Shown: positions 8,883 to 17,131, counted from the stretch's first letter. The stretch is DNA of 64,000 nucleotides from Nocardia flavorosea (GCF_015477805.1 NZ_JADLQL010000002.1:62001-126000), one strand, 5' to 3'. Program-made: numbers and translations. Notes: generated by a model not told the origin, from the letters alone.

Positions 8883-9524
8883 ATGCGGCTCTTCCTGGCC
8901 AGTTACCGGTTCGGTGAACACTACGACGTGTTCGCCGAACTGGCCGGCGCCCCGGGGCCGATCGCGGTGATCGCCAATGCCTGCGATTCCTGGCCCGGAG
9001 CGCGCACGGCAGCGGTGACCAGCGAACTGGTGCCGTTGCGGAAACTGGGCTTCGTCCCGCAGGAGGTGGATCTGCGCGAATACGCCGGTCGCCCCGACCG
9101 ATTGCGCCGGACTCTGTCCCGGTTCCCCGCGCTGTGGGTGCGCGGCGGCAACACCTTCGTACTCCGTGCCCAATTCGCCCGCAGCGGCGCCGATACCGTG
9201 ATACCGGAACTGCTCGCCGCGGATTCCTTCTTGTACGCGGGCTACAGCGCGGGCGCCTGCGTGCTGGGACCGCACCTGCGCGGCCTGGAAACCTCCGACG
9301 ACCCCCGGGAGGTGCACCCGACCTGCGGTATCGACCCGATCTGGGAAGGGCTCGGGTTGATCGACCGGCCGATCGTCGCGCACCTGAATTCCCCCACCGA
9401 CCCCGAGGGCGCGGGCAATACCCTCGCTGCCCGTTTCCGAGCTGACGGCACCCCGCACTGGGCACTCACAGACGCCGATGCCGTCGTCCGCAACGGGTCC
9501 GAAATGCGTGTCTACTCGGACTGA
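8883..9524 (+). CDS. pepE: Peptidase E homologue (family S51)
   Basis: A 213-residue protein of the class-I glutamine amidotransferase-like fold. The nucleophile elbow is YAGYSAGACVLG (Ser in G-Y-S-A-G), preceded by FPALWVRGGNTFVLR and followed by GIDPIWEGLGLIDRPIVAHL, which carries the likely catalytic His. Family members are cytosolic Ser dipeptidases for Asp-X peptides or cyanophycinase relatives. The ATG at 8883 lies one base after the stop of the MDMPI gene; SD-like bases lie inside that gene. Confidence 0.88.
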   Translation: MRLFLASYRFGEHYDVFAELAGAPGPIAVIANACDSWPGARTAAVTSELVPLRKLGFVPQEVDLREYAGRPDRLRRTLSRFPALWVRGGNTFVLRAQFARSGADTVIPELLAADSFLYAGYSAGACVLGPHLRGLETSDDPREVHPTCGIDPIWEGLGLIDRPIVAHLNSPTDPEGAGNTLAARFRADGTPHWALTDADAVVRNGSEMRVYSD

Positions 9525-9705
9525 TTCGTTCGCAGCAGATCAGTCGCCGCCGCCGCGTACCCGGGCGAGTGCGCATCCCGGGTCCGGCAGCGCAGATCGG
9601 TTCGGCAGCCCTCAGCCCTCCGCCGTGTCACCGGACCGCGGCCCTTCACCGGAGCCCGCGACGAGTACGACCACCGCGGTGTTCGCGAGCAGGGCCGCAG
9701 TCGGT

Positions 9706-10179
9706 TCAGCGGCGACGGAAGACGATCCAGCGCATGGCGGAGTACATGTACACCGCTTCACAGGCACCCGCCAGTAGTCGCGAGAGGTGGTACTGCACAC
9801 CCAGCGCCGCAAGCCCCGCCCCCACCCCCAGGATGAACGCCAGGTAGTTGATCACGACCACGACGGTGTAGACCACCGCCTGCCGGCCGGCCGGTGCGTG
9901 GGATCGGAAGTTCACGGTGCGATTGAGGTAGAACGCCAGCGCGAAAGCGCATACGTAGCCGACCGTCACCGACAGCCAGCCCGGCAGGCCGAGCCCACTG
10001 CGCATTCCGGTCAGTATCAGCAGGTCGACACCGAAGGTGAAGCTGTTGATCAACGCGAAACCGAGGAAGGTCGGCGCAACCACCCGGTCCAGCCCCCAGG
10101 GCAGACGCGCGGCCACCGCCTCGCACCATCGGGCGAACCGGCTCGCCCACGTTTCAGCTCTCGTCGCCGCCTCCTGCAC
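9706..10179 (-). CDS. GtrA-family membrane protein
   Basis: A protein of about 157 residues with four hydrophobic helices (FALINSFTFGVDLLIL; SVTVGYVCAFALAFYLNRTV; VVYTVVVVINYLAFILGVGA; LAGACEAVYMYSAMRWIVF) and the characteristic FYLNRTVNFRSHA loop of GtrA proteins, which act in export or flipping of lipid-linked sugars for cell-wall polysaccharides. The start is uncertain: GTG 10179 is the most downstream reasonable choice, and the longer frame to 10308 is Arg-rich and unlikely. It converges on peptidase E; the 181 bases between them hold nothing I recognise. Confidence 0.82.
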   Translation of the reverse strand: MQEAATRAETWASRFARWCEAVAARLPWGLDRVVAPTFLGFALINSFTFGVDLLILTGMRSGLGLPGWLSVTVGYVCAFALAFYLNRTVNFRSHAPAGRQAVVYTVVVVINYLAFILGVGAGLAALGVQYHLSRLLAGACEAVYMYSAMRWIVFRRR

Positions 10180-10365
10180 GCGGCCAGCGTCGCAGCGGTA
10201 GGTGACGAGGGAGTGAGCGGGCGGCAAACCACGAACTCGTGATCGTTTCGGACTGCCGGAGCAGCGGTATTTCGGTCGACGGCGGTGCGCCGAGCCGCCC
10301 CGGGCCATTTTGTCGTTTCGGCAAATTTACTTGCCGAACTGACGAGCTTTCTGGATAGTCGGTGC

Positions 10366-10372
10366 GAAGGAG
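10366..10372 (+). promoter_or_regulatory. Shine-Dalgarno site deciding the reductase start
   Basis: AAGGAGG abuts an in-frame GTG at 10373 but lies 9 bases before the GTG at 10382, so 10382 is the better start. Confidence 0.7.
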
Positions 10373-10381
10373 GTGGTCGAG

Positions 10382-11368
10382 GTGACCGAACAACCGGACA
10401 ACGACCGGCTGGACAACAACTATGACGTGGTGGTGGCCGGCGGCGGGGCGGCCGGGCTGAACGGAGCATTGATGCTGGCGCGCTCCCGGCGCACAGTAGC
10501 GGTGATCGATGCGGGCGCACCCCGCAACGCTCCCGCCGAAGGAGTGCACGGACTACTGGCCCGCGACGGAATGCCGCCCGCGGAACTGCTGGCGCGCGGC
10601 CGGGCGGAAGTACGCAGCTACGGCGGGCATGTGGTGTCCGGGGAGATCACCCGGGCCGCCCGGACCGAGGACGGGTTCACCATCGGCCTCGCCGATGGGC
10701 GCAGCGTCCGAGCCCGGCGACTACTGGTCACCACGGGGCTGACCGACGAACTCCCGGATATCGCCGGTCTCCGCGAACGCTGGGGTCACGATGTCGTGCA
10801 CTGCCCGTACTGCCACGGCTGGGAGGTCCGCGATCGCGCGATCGGCCTGCTCGCCACCGGCCCGATGGCGATGCACCAGGTCCAGCTGTTTCGCCAGCTC
10901 AGCGACGATATCGTCTTCTTCACCCACGATGGCCCCGAGCTCACCGCCGACGACGCCGAACGGCTGGCGGCACGCGGTATCCGCGTGGTGACCGGAAAAG
11001 TCACCGCCGTCGAGACGGACAGCGACGGGATCACCGGACTGCGCCTCGCCGACGGCACGGTCGTCGCCCGCGATGTGGTCGCCCTCGGAACCCGGATGGT
11101 CGCCCGCGCCGGTTTCCTGGACGATCTGGGCCTACCCGCCGTCGACCACCCGACCGGCGCCGGCCGCTACATCCCGGCCGACCCGACCGGCCGAACCGAG
11201 GTCCCCGGAGTATGGGCGGCGGGAAACGTCACCGATATCTCCGCACAGGTCGGGGCCGCCGCCGCGGCCGGGGCGATGGCCGGGGCGCAGATCAACGCGG
11301 ACCTGGTCGAAGAAGAGGTCCGCACGGCAGTGGCCACCCACGCATCAGGTCTCGACGAGCCCCGCTGA
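10382..11368 (+). CDS. FAD-dependent thiol-disulfide oxidoreductase, thioredoxin reductase-like
   Basis: A 328-residue flavoprotein of the low-molecular-weight thioredoxin reductase fold. The FAD site is YDVVVAGGGAAGLNGALML near the N-terminus, and the redox motif is HCPYCHGWEV (near residues 140-149). C-P-Y-C-H-G replaces the C-A-T-C-D-G of true thioredoxin reductases and resembles the dithiol oxidases/reductases of the GliT/HlmI type. The canonical NADPH GxGxxA motif in the second domain is weak (LLATGPMAMHQVQL). The C-terminal FAD contact is VWAAGNVTDISAQVGAAAA. The substrate is unknown. Confidence 0.87.
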   Translation: MTEQPDNDRLDNNYDVVVAGGGAAGLNGALMLARSRRTVAVIDAGAPRNAPAEGVHGLLARDGMPPAELLARGRAEVRSYGGHVVSGEITRAARTEDGFTIGLADGRSVRARRLLVTTGLTDELPDIAGLRERWGHDVVHCPYCHGWEVRDRAIGLLATGPMAMHQVQLFRQLSDDIVFFTHDGPELTADDAERLAARGIRVVTGKVTAVETDSDGITGLRLADGTVVARDVVALGTRMVARAGFLDDLGLPAVDHPTGAGRYIPADPTGRTEVPGVWAAGNVTDISAQVGAAAAAGAMAGAQINADLVEEEVRTAVATHASGLDEPR

Positions 11369-11779
11369 CGCCACTGGCGAACAGCACCGGGACCGACAGC
11401 CGCGAGCAACGGCGAAGCTTCCCGCGCAGCCACGGTCGCGACGTCCGCGGCGATGCGCGCGAATCGGTGCAGAACTCGGCATCGCCGCGTGCGACCGGCA
11501 GCGACCGTATCGGGTCGACAGTGCGGATATCGGGTATCGACGTCCGCGTCGCGCGCCGACGCCCCGGGGCCGGCCGGTCTACGACATTCGAGCGGAGCAG
11601 TGGTCCCGCGCCTGCGGGAACGTGCCGGTAGCGGAATAACCACCGGCGGCGCATTGCCCCTCGAGCGGCGATGACCTGTACAGCCGAGTGGGTTCGGCTG
11701 TACAGGTTGTCGGCAGCGAGGACGCCACAGTGTTCCCGGGGCGCTGTGGCCGGTCGGGCGGGGGCGCTACCGTGACAGC
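11369..11779. other. Intergenic region with a long inverted repeat
   Basis: 411 bases between two plus-strand genes. Only one structure stands out, the 14-bp inverted repeat annotated separately. Short open frames here are Arg-rich and look non-coding. Confidence 0.6.
11674..11707 (+). promoter_or_regulatory. 14-bp inverted repeat upstream of the FAD oxidase gene
   Basis: ACCTGTACAGCCGA (11674-11687) pairs exactly with TCGGCTGTACAGGT (11694-11707) around a six-base spacer. Each arm also contains the self-palindrome CTGTACAG, so two identical 8-bp dyads sit 20 bases apart. It ends 72 bases before the GTG of the next gene. It could be a terminator of the upstream gene, although there is no T tract, or a paired operator. 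Confidence 0.5.
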
Positions 11780-13138
11780 GTGGACCTGCGCGCATTGACC
11801 GAGCGGCTGCCCGCCGGCGCCGTGATCACCGACCCCGATATCGTCGCCGGATACCGGCAGGACCGGGCCCTGGACCCCGCAGCCGGGACACCGGCCGCCG
11901 TGGTCCGCGCCACCGCGGCCGCGGATGTACGGGAAACCCTGCTCTGGGCGGATGAGCACCGGGTGCCGGTGGTTCCGCGTGGTGCCGGTTCGGGTCTCTC
12001 CGGTGGGGCGACCGCGCTCGACGGCGGGATCGTGCTGAGCACCGAGCGCATGCGCGATATCCGGATCGACCCGGTCACCCGGACCGCCGTGGTCCAGCCC
12101 GGGCTCTTCAACGCCGAGGTGAAGCGGGCAGCCGCGGAGCACGGACTGTGGTACCCGCCGGACCCATCGTCGTTCGAGATCTGTTCGATCGGCGGTAACG
12201 CCGCCACCAACGCAGGCGGGCTGTGCTGTGTGAAATACGGCGTGACCACCGACTACGTACTCGGCATGGAAGTCGTGCTCGCCGATGGCGCCGTGGTGCG
12301 GCTGGGCGGACCGCGATTGAAGGATTCGGCCGGTTTATCGCTGACCAAGCTGTTCGTCGGCAGCGAGGGCACACTCGGTGTGATCACCGAACTCACCCTG
12401 CGCCTGCTACCCGCGCAACCCGCCCAGTGCACCGTCGTCGCCTCGTTCGCGACGCTCACCGCAGCCACCGAGGCCATTCTCGCCATCACCGGGGCGCTAC
12501 GGCCGGCCATGCTGGAATTCATGGATTCCGTCGCGATCAACGCGGTGGAGGACGAAATGCGGATGGGACTGGACCGCGACGCCGCGGCGCTGCTGGTTGC
12601 CCGGTCCGATGCCCCCGGCGAGCACGCCGCCCACGAGGCCCGGGTGATGCTGGAGGCATGCCGGACGGCGGGCGCGACCGAGGTCTTCGAAACCGCTGAC
12701 GCCGACGAGGGCGAAGCCTTCACCGCGGCCCGCCGCTTCGCCATCCCGGCGGTCGAGCGGATCGGCCGGCTACTGCTCGAAGACGTCGGGGTACCACTGC
12801 CCCGGCTCGGTGAGCTGGTCACCGGTGTTGCCGAGATCGCCCGGTGTAACGACGTCACGGTCTCGGTGATCGCGCACGCGGGCGACGGCAACACCCACCC
12901 GCTGATCGTCCACAACCCCGACGATCCCGGCGAAACCGAACGCGCGCATCGCGCTTTCGGCGAGATCATGGATCTGGCCATCGCCCTCGGCGGCACCATC
13001 ACCGGCGAGCACGGGGTCGGACGACTGAAGAAGGACTGGCTCCCCGATCAGCTGGGCCCCGGCGTGATGGCGCTGACCCGCCGGATCAAGGATGCGCTCG
13101 ACCCGCACGGCATCCTCAACCCCGGCGCCGTCCTCTGA
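11780..13138 (+). CDS. FAD-linked oxidase, GlcD/D-lactate dehydrogenase type
   Basis: A 452-residue cytosolic flavoprotein of the 2-hydroxyacid oxidase group (GlcD, D-lactate or D-2-hydroxyglutarate dehydrogenases). The N-terminal PCMH FAD domain has VVPRGAGSGLSGGATALDGG and the SSFEICSIGGNAATNAGG segment. The C-terminal domain has SVIAHAGDGNTHPLIV (metal/substrate His residues) and GGTITGEHGVGRLKKDWL, the family signature. The start is GTG. No GlcE/GlcF partner genes are adjacent, so it probably works alone. Confidence 0.92.
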   Translation: MDLRALTERLPAGAVITDPDIVAGYRQDRALDPAAGTPAAVVRATAAADVRETLLWADEHRVPVVPRGAGSGLSGGATALDGGIVLSTERMRDIRIDPVTRTAVVQPGLFNAEVKRAAAEHGLWYPPDPSSFEICSIGGNAATNAGGLCCVKYGVTTDYVLGMEVVLADGAVVRLGGPRLKDSAGLSLTKLFVGSEGTLGVITELTLRLLPAQPAQCTVVASFATLTAATEAILAITGALRPAMLEFMDSVAINAVEDEMRMGLDRDAAALLVARSDAPGEHAAHEARVMLEACRTAGATEVFETADADEGEAFTAARRFAIPAVERIGRLLLEDVGVPLPRLGELVTGVAEIARCNDVTVSVIAHAGDGNTHPLIVHNPDDPGETERAHRAFGEIMDLAIALGGTITGEHGVGRLKKDWLPDQLGPGVMALTRRIKDALDPHGILNPGAVL

Positions 13139-13202
13139 GCGCGTTTCCCCGCGATCTCCGGCCGTTGGAACAAACCCGGCACGGAAGGCCGTTCCAACAG
13201 AG

Positions 13203-13490
13203 GTGAGCACCGAACTCCGACACAACGCGGCCGATACCCGGTTCGAGATCTATCTCGACGGCTCCCTGGCCGGCTATGCCGACTATGCGGAAACCGAGAG
13301 CCCGAAGGTTCGCAATTTCCACCACACGATCACCTTCCCGGAGTTCCGGGGACGCGGGGTGGCCGCGCAGGTGGTGAAGTACGCGCTCGACGAGAGCCGG
13401 GCGGCAGGCTTCTCGGTCGCCGCCACGTGCTGGTACGTGGACGAATACATCGGCAAGCATCCCGAGTACGCCGATCTGGTCCACCGCTGA
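13203..13490 (+). CDS. Small GNAT-type N-acetyltransferase (YjdJ/Acetyltransf_CG)
   Basis: A 95-residue protein from GTG 13203. It fits the short GCN5-related family with FEIYLDGSLAGYADY, FHHTITFPEFRGRGVAAQVV (acetyl-CoA loop R-G-R-G-V-A) and the CWYVDEYIGKHPEYADLV signature with its conserved Cys and Tyr. Substrates of this family are not well defined. An inverted pair GTTGGAAC/GTTCCAAC (13164-13171, 13191-13198) lies just upstream. Confidence 0.88.
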   Translation: MSTELRHNAADTRFEIYLDGSLAGYADYAETESPKVRNFHHTITFPEFRGRGVAAQVVKYALDESRAAGFSVAATCWYVDEYIGKHPEYADLVHR

Positions 13491-13563
13491 GCCGCATCGG
13501 CCGGTCGCAACGCTGTTCGATCGGCCGACAATCTGCGCCGTGCGTCGCCGGGCGATCTTCCGA

Positions 13564-13896
13564 TCAACTGGTCTCGGCCAGTATCCACTCCCCGTACGCG
13601 GGGTTCACACCGGTGACAGGCACTGCGACAACCTGCGGCACCTCGTCGGGGTGCTCGGCATTGGCGCGCTCGATGATCGCGGCGATATGCGAAGCCCGGG
13701 TGTGCAACACCACCACAGCTTCCGATGCATCCTCCACCTCCCCCTCCCACCTGTAAATGGACCGGACCTCCGGGTGGATGTTCCCGCACGCCGCCAACCG
13801 GTCGGTCACGAGCCGGCGGGTGAACTCCGCCAGCCATTCTTCGTCGGGTCCGCTGATGGTGACGTCCACAAGATCGCTATCGCTCACGGCGTACAT
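13564..13896 (-). CDS. cutA: Divalent-cation tolerance protein CutA
   Basis: A protein of about 110 residues with the CutA1 ferredoxin-like trimer fold: VDVTISGPDEEWLAEFTRRL, then RLAACGNIHPEVRSIYRWEG (the conserved aaCvn..p.v.SiY.W.G block), EVVVVLHTRASHI-type strand and YGEWI at the C-terminus. It starts at ATG 13896 or GTG 13887; neither has a clear Shine-Dalgarno site. It converges on the acetyltransferase gene. Confidence 0.9.
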   Translation of the reverse strand: MYAVSDSDLVDVTISGPDEEWLAEFTRRLVTDRLAACGNIHPEVRSIYRWEGEVEDASEAVVVLHTRASHIAAIIERANAEHPDEVPQVVAVPVTGVNPAYGEWILAETS

Positions 13897-14108
13897 AATC
13901 CACCAACACAGCGCGTCCCGCGCGGTCAGCCCACCCCGGGAACGACGGGAGCCCGCGATGCTGCCCACCCGAACCGGGAAGCGCCGAAAACCCGCTGGCA
14001 GCAGCAATTTACGATTTGCCGGGGCGTTGGTGCACTGTCACCCCACATCTTTCCGAGGGGCAAAGGATCGGGTTTTCACTCCGCCGGCCAAGAAGGACCG
14101 AAGCACCG

Positions 14109-14921
14109 TCAACGTCTGGTTGTGAACGGGCCCGCGACTGCTCGGCTGTCGGTAACCTCCAGATCCGCGACCTCGCATTCGACCACTGCGCTGACCGAGC
14201 GCGCCGACGGTTCGTAGAGTGCGGCCACATTGCTGTCCAGCCAATGCGCGACGCCGTGCGCTCCGGCGTCCGTCAGGCCGGCGATCTGGACGATGACGCG
14301 ACCGTCCTCCTCCCGGCGGCCGAGGAATCCGATATCGACACCGGACTGCCGCTGCGCCGGCCGGGAATACCGGCGCCCGGTCGCCTTGTCGACCAGACAC
14401 CATTCGCCGTCGACCTTTTCGAGGTTCAATGCGTCGTCGGCGGCGAGCAGTTCTTGCGCCACCGGGGCCGAGCCGGGGTCACAGATCACCACGGTGTCGC
14501 CGGCCGGCACGTCCTGGGCGTCGGGGTCGATCTCGTAGCGTGAGGTGGCGAGCGACAGCCGTGCCAGCACTTTTTCGATGAGTTGCCGGGCCGCTCGGTC
14601 GCTTGCATCGACAACGGCATCATCCGCGGTATCACGCCGGGGAACACCGACCGCCACTGGACCTACGCCGAAGAAGGCGCGTTCGGCCGGTGGCGCACCC
14701 GATTTGATCTGGCTGATCCGGCCTTTGGTGATTCCGAGCAGTTCCGCTATCTCGGTGTAGTTCAGTCCTTTTCGGTGGGCCTCTTCGATCGCTTCTTTGC
14801 GCAGCCGCGCCAGTTCGGCGGCCCGCTGCTGGTAGAGCGTGATCAGTTCGGTCGCCCGCCGCCCGCGCCGTATCGGATCCGGCTCGGAACGGACATGCTC
14901 GAACTCGCTTGTGCCACCCAC
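14109..14921 (-). CDS. HTH DNA-binding protein with an unidentified C-terminal sensor-like domain
   Basis: 270 residues. Residues 22-75 hold a long helix (LYQQRAAELARLRKEAIEEA) and a sigma-region-4-like HTH, LNYTEIAELLGITKGRISQI. Residues about 85-265 are one alpha/beta domain: GVPRRDTADDAVVDASDRAA, a strand-turn GDTVVICDPGSAPVAQELLA, WCLVDKATGRRYSRP and an IAGLTDAGAHGVAHWLDSNV loop rich in small residues. I do not recognise the C-terminal domain; its shape suggests ligand or nucleotide binding (inference). It is divergent from the Cys-rich gene pair, 189 bases away, and could regulate it. Confidence 0.75.
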   Translation of the reverse strand: MGGTSEFEHVRSEPDPIRRGRRATELITLYQQRAAELARLRKEAIEEAHRKGLNYTEIAELLGITKGRISQIKSGAPPAERAFFGVGPVAVGVPRRDTADDAVVDASDRAARQLIEKVLARLSLATSRYEIDPDAQDVPAGDTVVICDPGSAPVAQELLAADDALNLEKVDGEWCLVDKATGRRYSRPAQRQSGVDIGFLGRREEDGRVIVQIAGLTDAGAHGVAHWLDSNVAALYEPSARSVSAVVECEVADLEVTDSRAVAGPFTTRR

Positions 14922-15110
14922 GCCCTGAGTCTAGAGATACCGACTTGACCGCAAGACGGGGTCGACGTAATATCCTGGTTTACCCCCACTAAACGTTCTG
15001 CGACTCGCTCTGTTCTACCGGTTTAGGCAGCATAAATCACGGCATGATCGCCCGCATACCGATTCGCGGTCTGCGGGTTCCGACGAATCCATGAACCACG
15101 AGGTCGCCCA

Positions 15111-15371
15111 ATGAACCATGCTCGGCCACGCTTGCCCTCGAGAACTCCCGCCAACCACGCCGGCGCAGCGGTATTGCGACTGTGGCGGCTCGGTGAATGC
15201 ACCGACCCGGCCGTCCTCGCCCGGGTCGCCGCCGAGTTACGCGCACTCCCCGACCACCGGCCACCGACCACCTCCGGTGGCCACGAAAACTACAGCGGCG
15301 CAACTGGTTTCCCCTGCCCACGCCGCGACATACAGCACCGGAACCCACCGGCCGCGCTGGGCGACCGATGA
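15111..15371 (+). CDS. Small hypothetical protein, first gene of a coupled pair
   Basis: 86 residues, basic, with one short helical stretch (AAVLRLWRLGECTDPAVLAR) and a Pro/Gly/His-rich tail; no family recognised. Its last four bases (ATGA, 15368-15371) are the start codon of the next gene, a sign of translational coupling. It is itself preceded by a seven-codon open frame (15091-15114) that ends in the same ATGA arrangement with its own ATG. The coupling supports a real gene, but sequence alone gives no function. Confidence 0.5.
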   Translation: MNHARPRLPSRTPANHAGAAVLRLWRLGECTDPAVLARVAAELRALPDHRPPTTSGGHENYSGATGFPCPRRDIQHRNPPAALGDR

Positions 15372-15835
15372 CCCAATCGGAACAACCCGCCTGCCACTGC
15401 GAAGACGAACCGTGGATTCACCACGGGATGCTGCGCAGCACAACCACTCCCGGCCGCTTCCGATGCCCGGAGACACAGCACTGCCTGCACGGTGCCACCG
15501 TCGAGAACGGACGGATCGCCGACCACTGGAGAAATGTGCCCGGTGAATGCCCATGGACCGGCGTGAAAGTCACCGACCACCCCCGCTGCCCCTGCGGGCG
15601 GGGTCCATGGATCAAACTCCGCCACCTACGCCTGTTCACCCGCAAGGGCCTCACCGGCCCGGTTGTTTCGCTCTCCTGCCCGGGCCTGTGCCCGGGCCCC
15701 CAGGTCGCCGTCCACGCTCATCACATCTGCGACCACTCGCGCGACAACCACACCCGATGCCCGTGGTCCGGCACCAGAATCGCCCCGGTGGGCATCGCGC
15801 CACCCCTGTTCGTTTCCGATCCGCGGACATACTGA
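15368..15835 (+). CDS. Cysteine-rich protein with a duplicated putative zinc-binding module
   Basis: 155 residues with 11 Cys in a clear tandem duplication. Repeat 1 (about 9-65) has C9-x-C11, PWI, C33-x5-C39 and C61-P-W-T-G. Repeat 2 (about 74-135) has C74-x-C76, PWI, C104-x3-C108 and C131-P-W-S-G. The ordered CxC...PWI...C...C...CPW(T/S)G pattern suggests two structural metal sites. I do not recognise the family. It starts at ATG 15368 inside the end of the upstream gene. Function unknown; nucleic-acid or protein binding would be typical of such modules. Confidence 0.65.
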   Translation: MTQSEQPACHCEDEPWIHHGMLRSTTTPGRFRCPETQHCLHGATVENGRIADHWRNVPGECPWTGVKVTDHPRCPCGRGPWIKLRHLRLFTRKGLTGPVVSLSCPGLCPGPQVAVHAHHICDHSRDNHTRCPWSGTRIAPVGIAPPLFVSDPRTY

Positions 15836-15901
15836 ACCATTCCGGGACAGGCAGTCCGGGCGATCGTCCCCACCAGCGATTCGATACCGGGCAACTCAGG
15901 T

Positions 15902-15917
15902 CTGTCCGGCCGGACAG
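15902..15917. terminator. Palindrome between convergent genes
   Basis: CTGTCCGG (15902-15909) and CCGGACAG (15910-15917) form a perfect 16-base palindrome in the 100 bases between the converging Cys-rich and VOC genes, the usual place for a bidirectional terminator. There is no T tract and no loop, so the role is inferred from position. Confidence 0.35.
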
Positions 15918-15935
15918 GTCGCAGACGGGGCCGGA

Positions 15936-16340
15936 CTATCCGGCATACTCGCCGACAGGCGGGATCTCGGTGATGACGTCCACCAGGACGCCATCGGGTG
16001 CGGCCAGGATGAAATGCCGCTGGCCGAAATCCTCCGAACGGATATCGAGTTCGGGCGACAGCCCGCCTTGCACTACGAGCCGCTCCCATTCGGCGTCGAC
16101 ATCGTCCACCTCGAAGTTCAGCAGCAGGCCCTGAACCGGCTTGCGGTACCCCTCGGGGACGGTCGGATGGGCCGGGTCGAGCAAGGCCAGTTCGTAGAAA
16201 CGCTCGCCTTCGGTGCGCCGCAAGCTGACGTACCAGTCCGCTTCGAAGACGATCTCGAAACCGAACCAGTGGGTGTAGAAATCGCGTGCCGCCGCGATCC
16301 GGGTCGTGCCGAGTACGGGATAGAAGCTGCTGAGTGTCAT
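15936..16340 (-). CDS. VOC-superfamily protein (glyoxalase/bleomycin resistance fold)
   Basis: 134 residues with the beta-alpha-beta-beta-beta repeats of the vicinal-oxygen-chelate fold: [31 protein letters not shown], and in the second half [18 protein letters not shown] and [19 protein letters not shown]. It could be a dioxygenase, isomerase or drug-binding protein; metal ligands cannot be assigned with confidence. The ATG at 16340 is chosen because GGAGG lies just upstream. It is divergent from the TetR gene, with two matching operator palindromes between them. Confidence 0.86.
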   Translation of the reverse strand: MTLSSFYPVLGTTRIAAARDFYTHWFGFEIVFEADWYVSLRRTEGERFYELALLDPAHPTVPEGYRKPVQGLLLNFEVDDVDAEWERLVVQGGLSPELDIRSEDFGQRHFILAAPDGVLVDVITEIPPVGEYAG

Positions 16341-16362
16341 TTTTCCTCCACGCCGGGCCGAA

Positions 16363-16385
16363 TTCACATACCGCTGGTATGTGAA
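16363..16385. promoter_or_regulatory. TetR operator 1 (perfect palindrome)
   Basis: TTCACATACC and GGTATGTGAA are exact 10-bp arms around GCT, with the core CATACCGCTGGTATG. The centre lies 34 bases before the VOC start codon. It shares the CATACCG/GGTATG core with operator 2. Confidence 0.8.
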
Positions 16386-16398
16386 CTAAGCTAGGTCG

Positions 16399-16413
16399 CA
16401 TACCGTCGGTATG
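16399..16413. promoter_or_regulatory. TetR operator 2
   Basis: CATACCGTCGGTATG, a 15-base palindrome with the same half-sites as operator 1, 32 bases away centre to centre and 25 bases before the TetR ATG. The pair would let one regulator repress both divergent genes. Confidence 0.8.
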
Positions 16414-16430
16414 TCAAAAGAAAGGCTGGA

Positions 16431-17021
16431 ATGGCGGGTTCAGTACGAGGCCGGCAACGCGAAGAGACACGCCAGACCTTGCTACGCGAGAGCAGACGAC
16501 TCTTCGCCGGCAACGGCTACGCCGGCGTGAGCATCACCGATATCGTCACCGCGGCCGGAGTCACCAAAGGTGCGCTCTACCACCAGTTCGCCGGCAAGCT
16601 CGAGGTGTTTCGCGCCGTCCTCGAAGACGTTCAGTCCGAGGTCGCCGACCGGGTCGCCGCGGCCGCGGACGCCTGCTCCGACCCGTGGGATCAGCTCGTC
16701 GCCGGATGCGAAGCCTTCCTCATCACCTGCGCCACCCCGGAGATCCAGCGGATCATGCTGATCGACGGCCCCGCCGTCCTGGGCTGGCAGGAATGGCGCG
16801 CAATGGACGAAGCCACCTCCGCCCGCCACCTCGCCGAGGCATTGACGGCGTTGATCGCCGCGGGCATCCTCGCGCCGCAACCCGTCCAGCCGCTGACACA
16901 CCTGCTGTCCGGAGCCATGAACGAAGCGGCCCTGTGGCTGACCTCTGCCACCGAACCCGATGCACTCGCCGAAACCCTCACCGCCCTGCGCCGGATCCTC
17001 GACGCACTCCCGGCCCGGTAG
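16431..17021 (+). CDS. TetR-family transcriptional regulator
   Basis: 196 residues. The N-terminal HTH is typical: LLRESRRLFAGNGYAGVSIT, DIVTAAGVTKGALYHQFAGK. The C-terminal ligand domain contains QRIMLIDGPAVLGWQEWRAM, a pattern common in the TetR_C_33-like group. It is divergent from the VOC gene, and the twin palindromes in the shared promoter are the obvious binding sites, so it likely represses itself and the VOC gene until an unknown small molecule binds. Confidence 0.92.
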   Translation: MAGSVRGRQREETRQTLLRESRRLFAGNGYAGVSITDIVTAAGVTKGALYHQFAGKLEVFRAVLEDVQSEVADRVAAAADACSDPWDQLVAGCEAFLITCATPEIQRIMLIDGPAVLGWQEWRAMDEATSARHLAEALTALIAAGILAPQPVQPLTHLLSGAMNEAALWLTSATEPDALAETLTALRRILDALPAR

Positions 17022-17131
17022 CCGTCGCAGCCGGCCACCGCAGAACACCCCAGCCGTCGTCGAGCGCAGAAACGCCACCGGCGACCCGGGAACGATTCCC
17101 AGGCCGCCGGTGAGCGTCCGAAACCGGGGAC

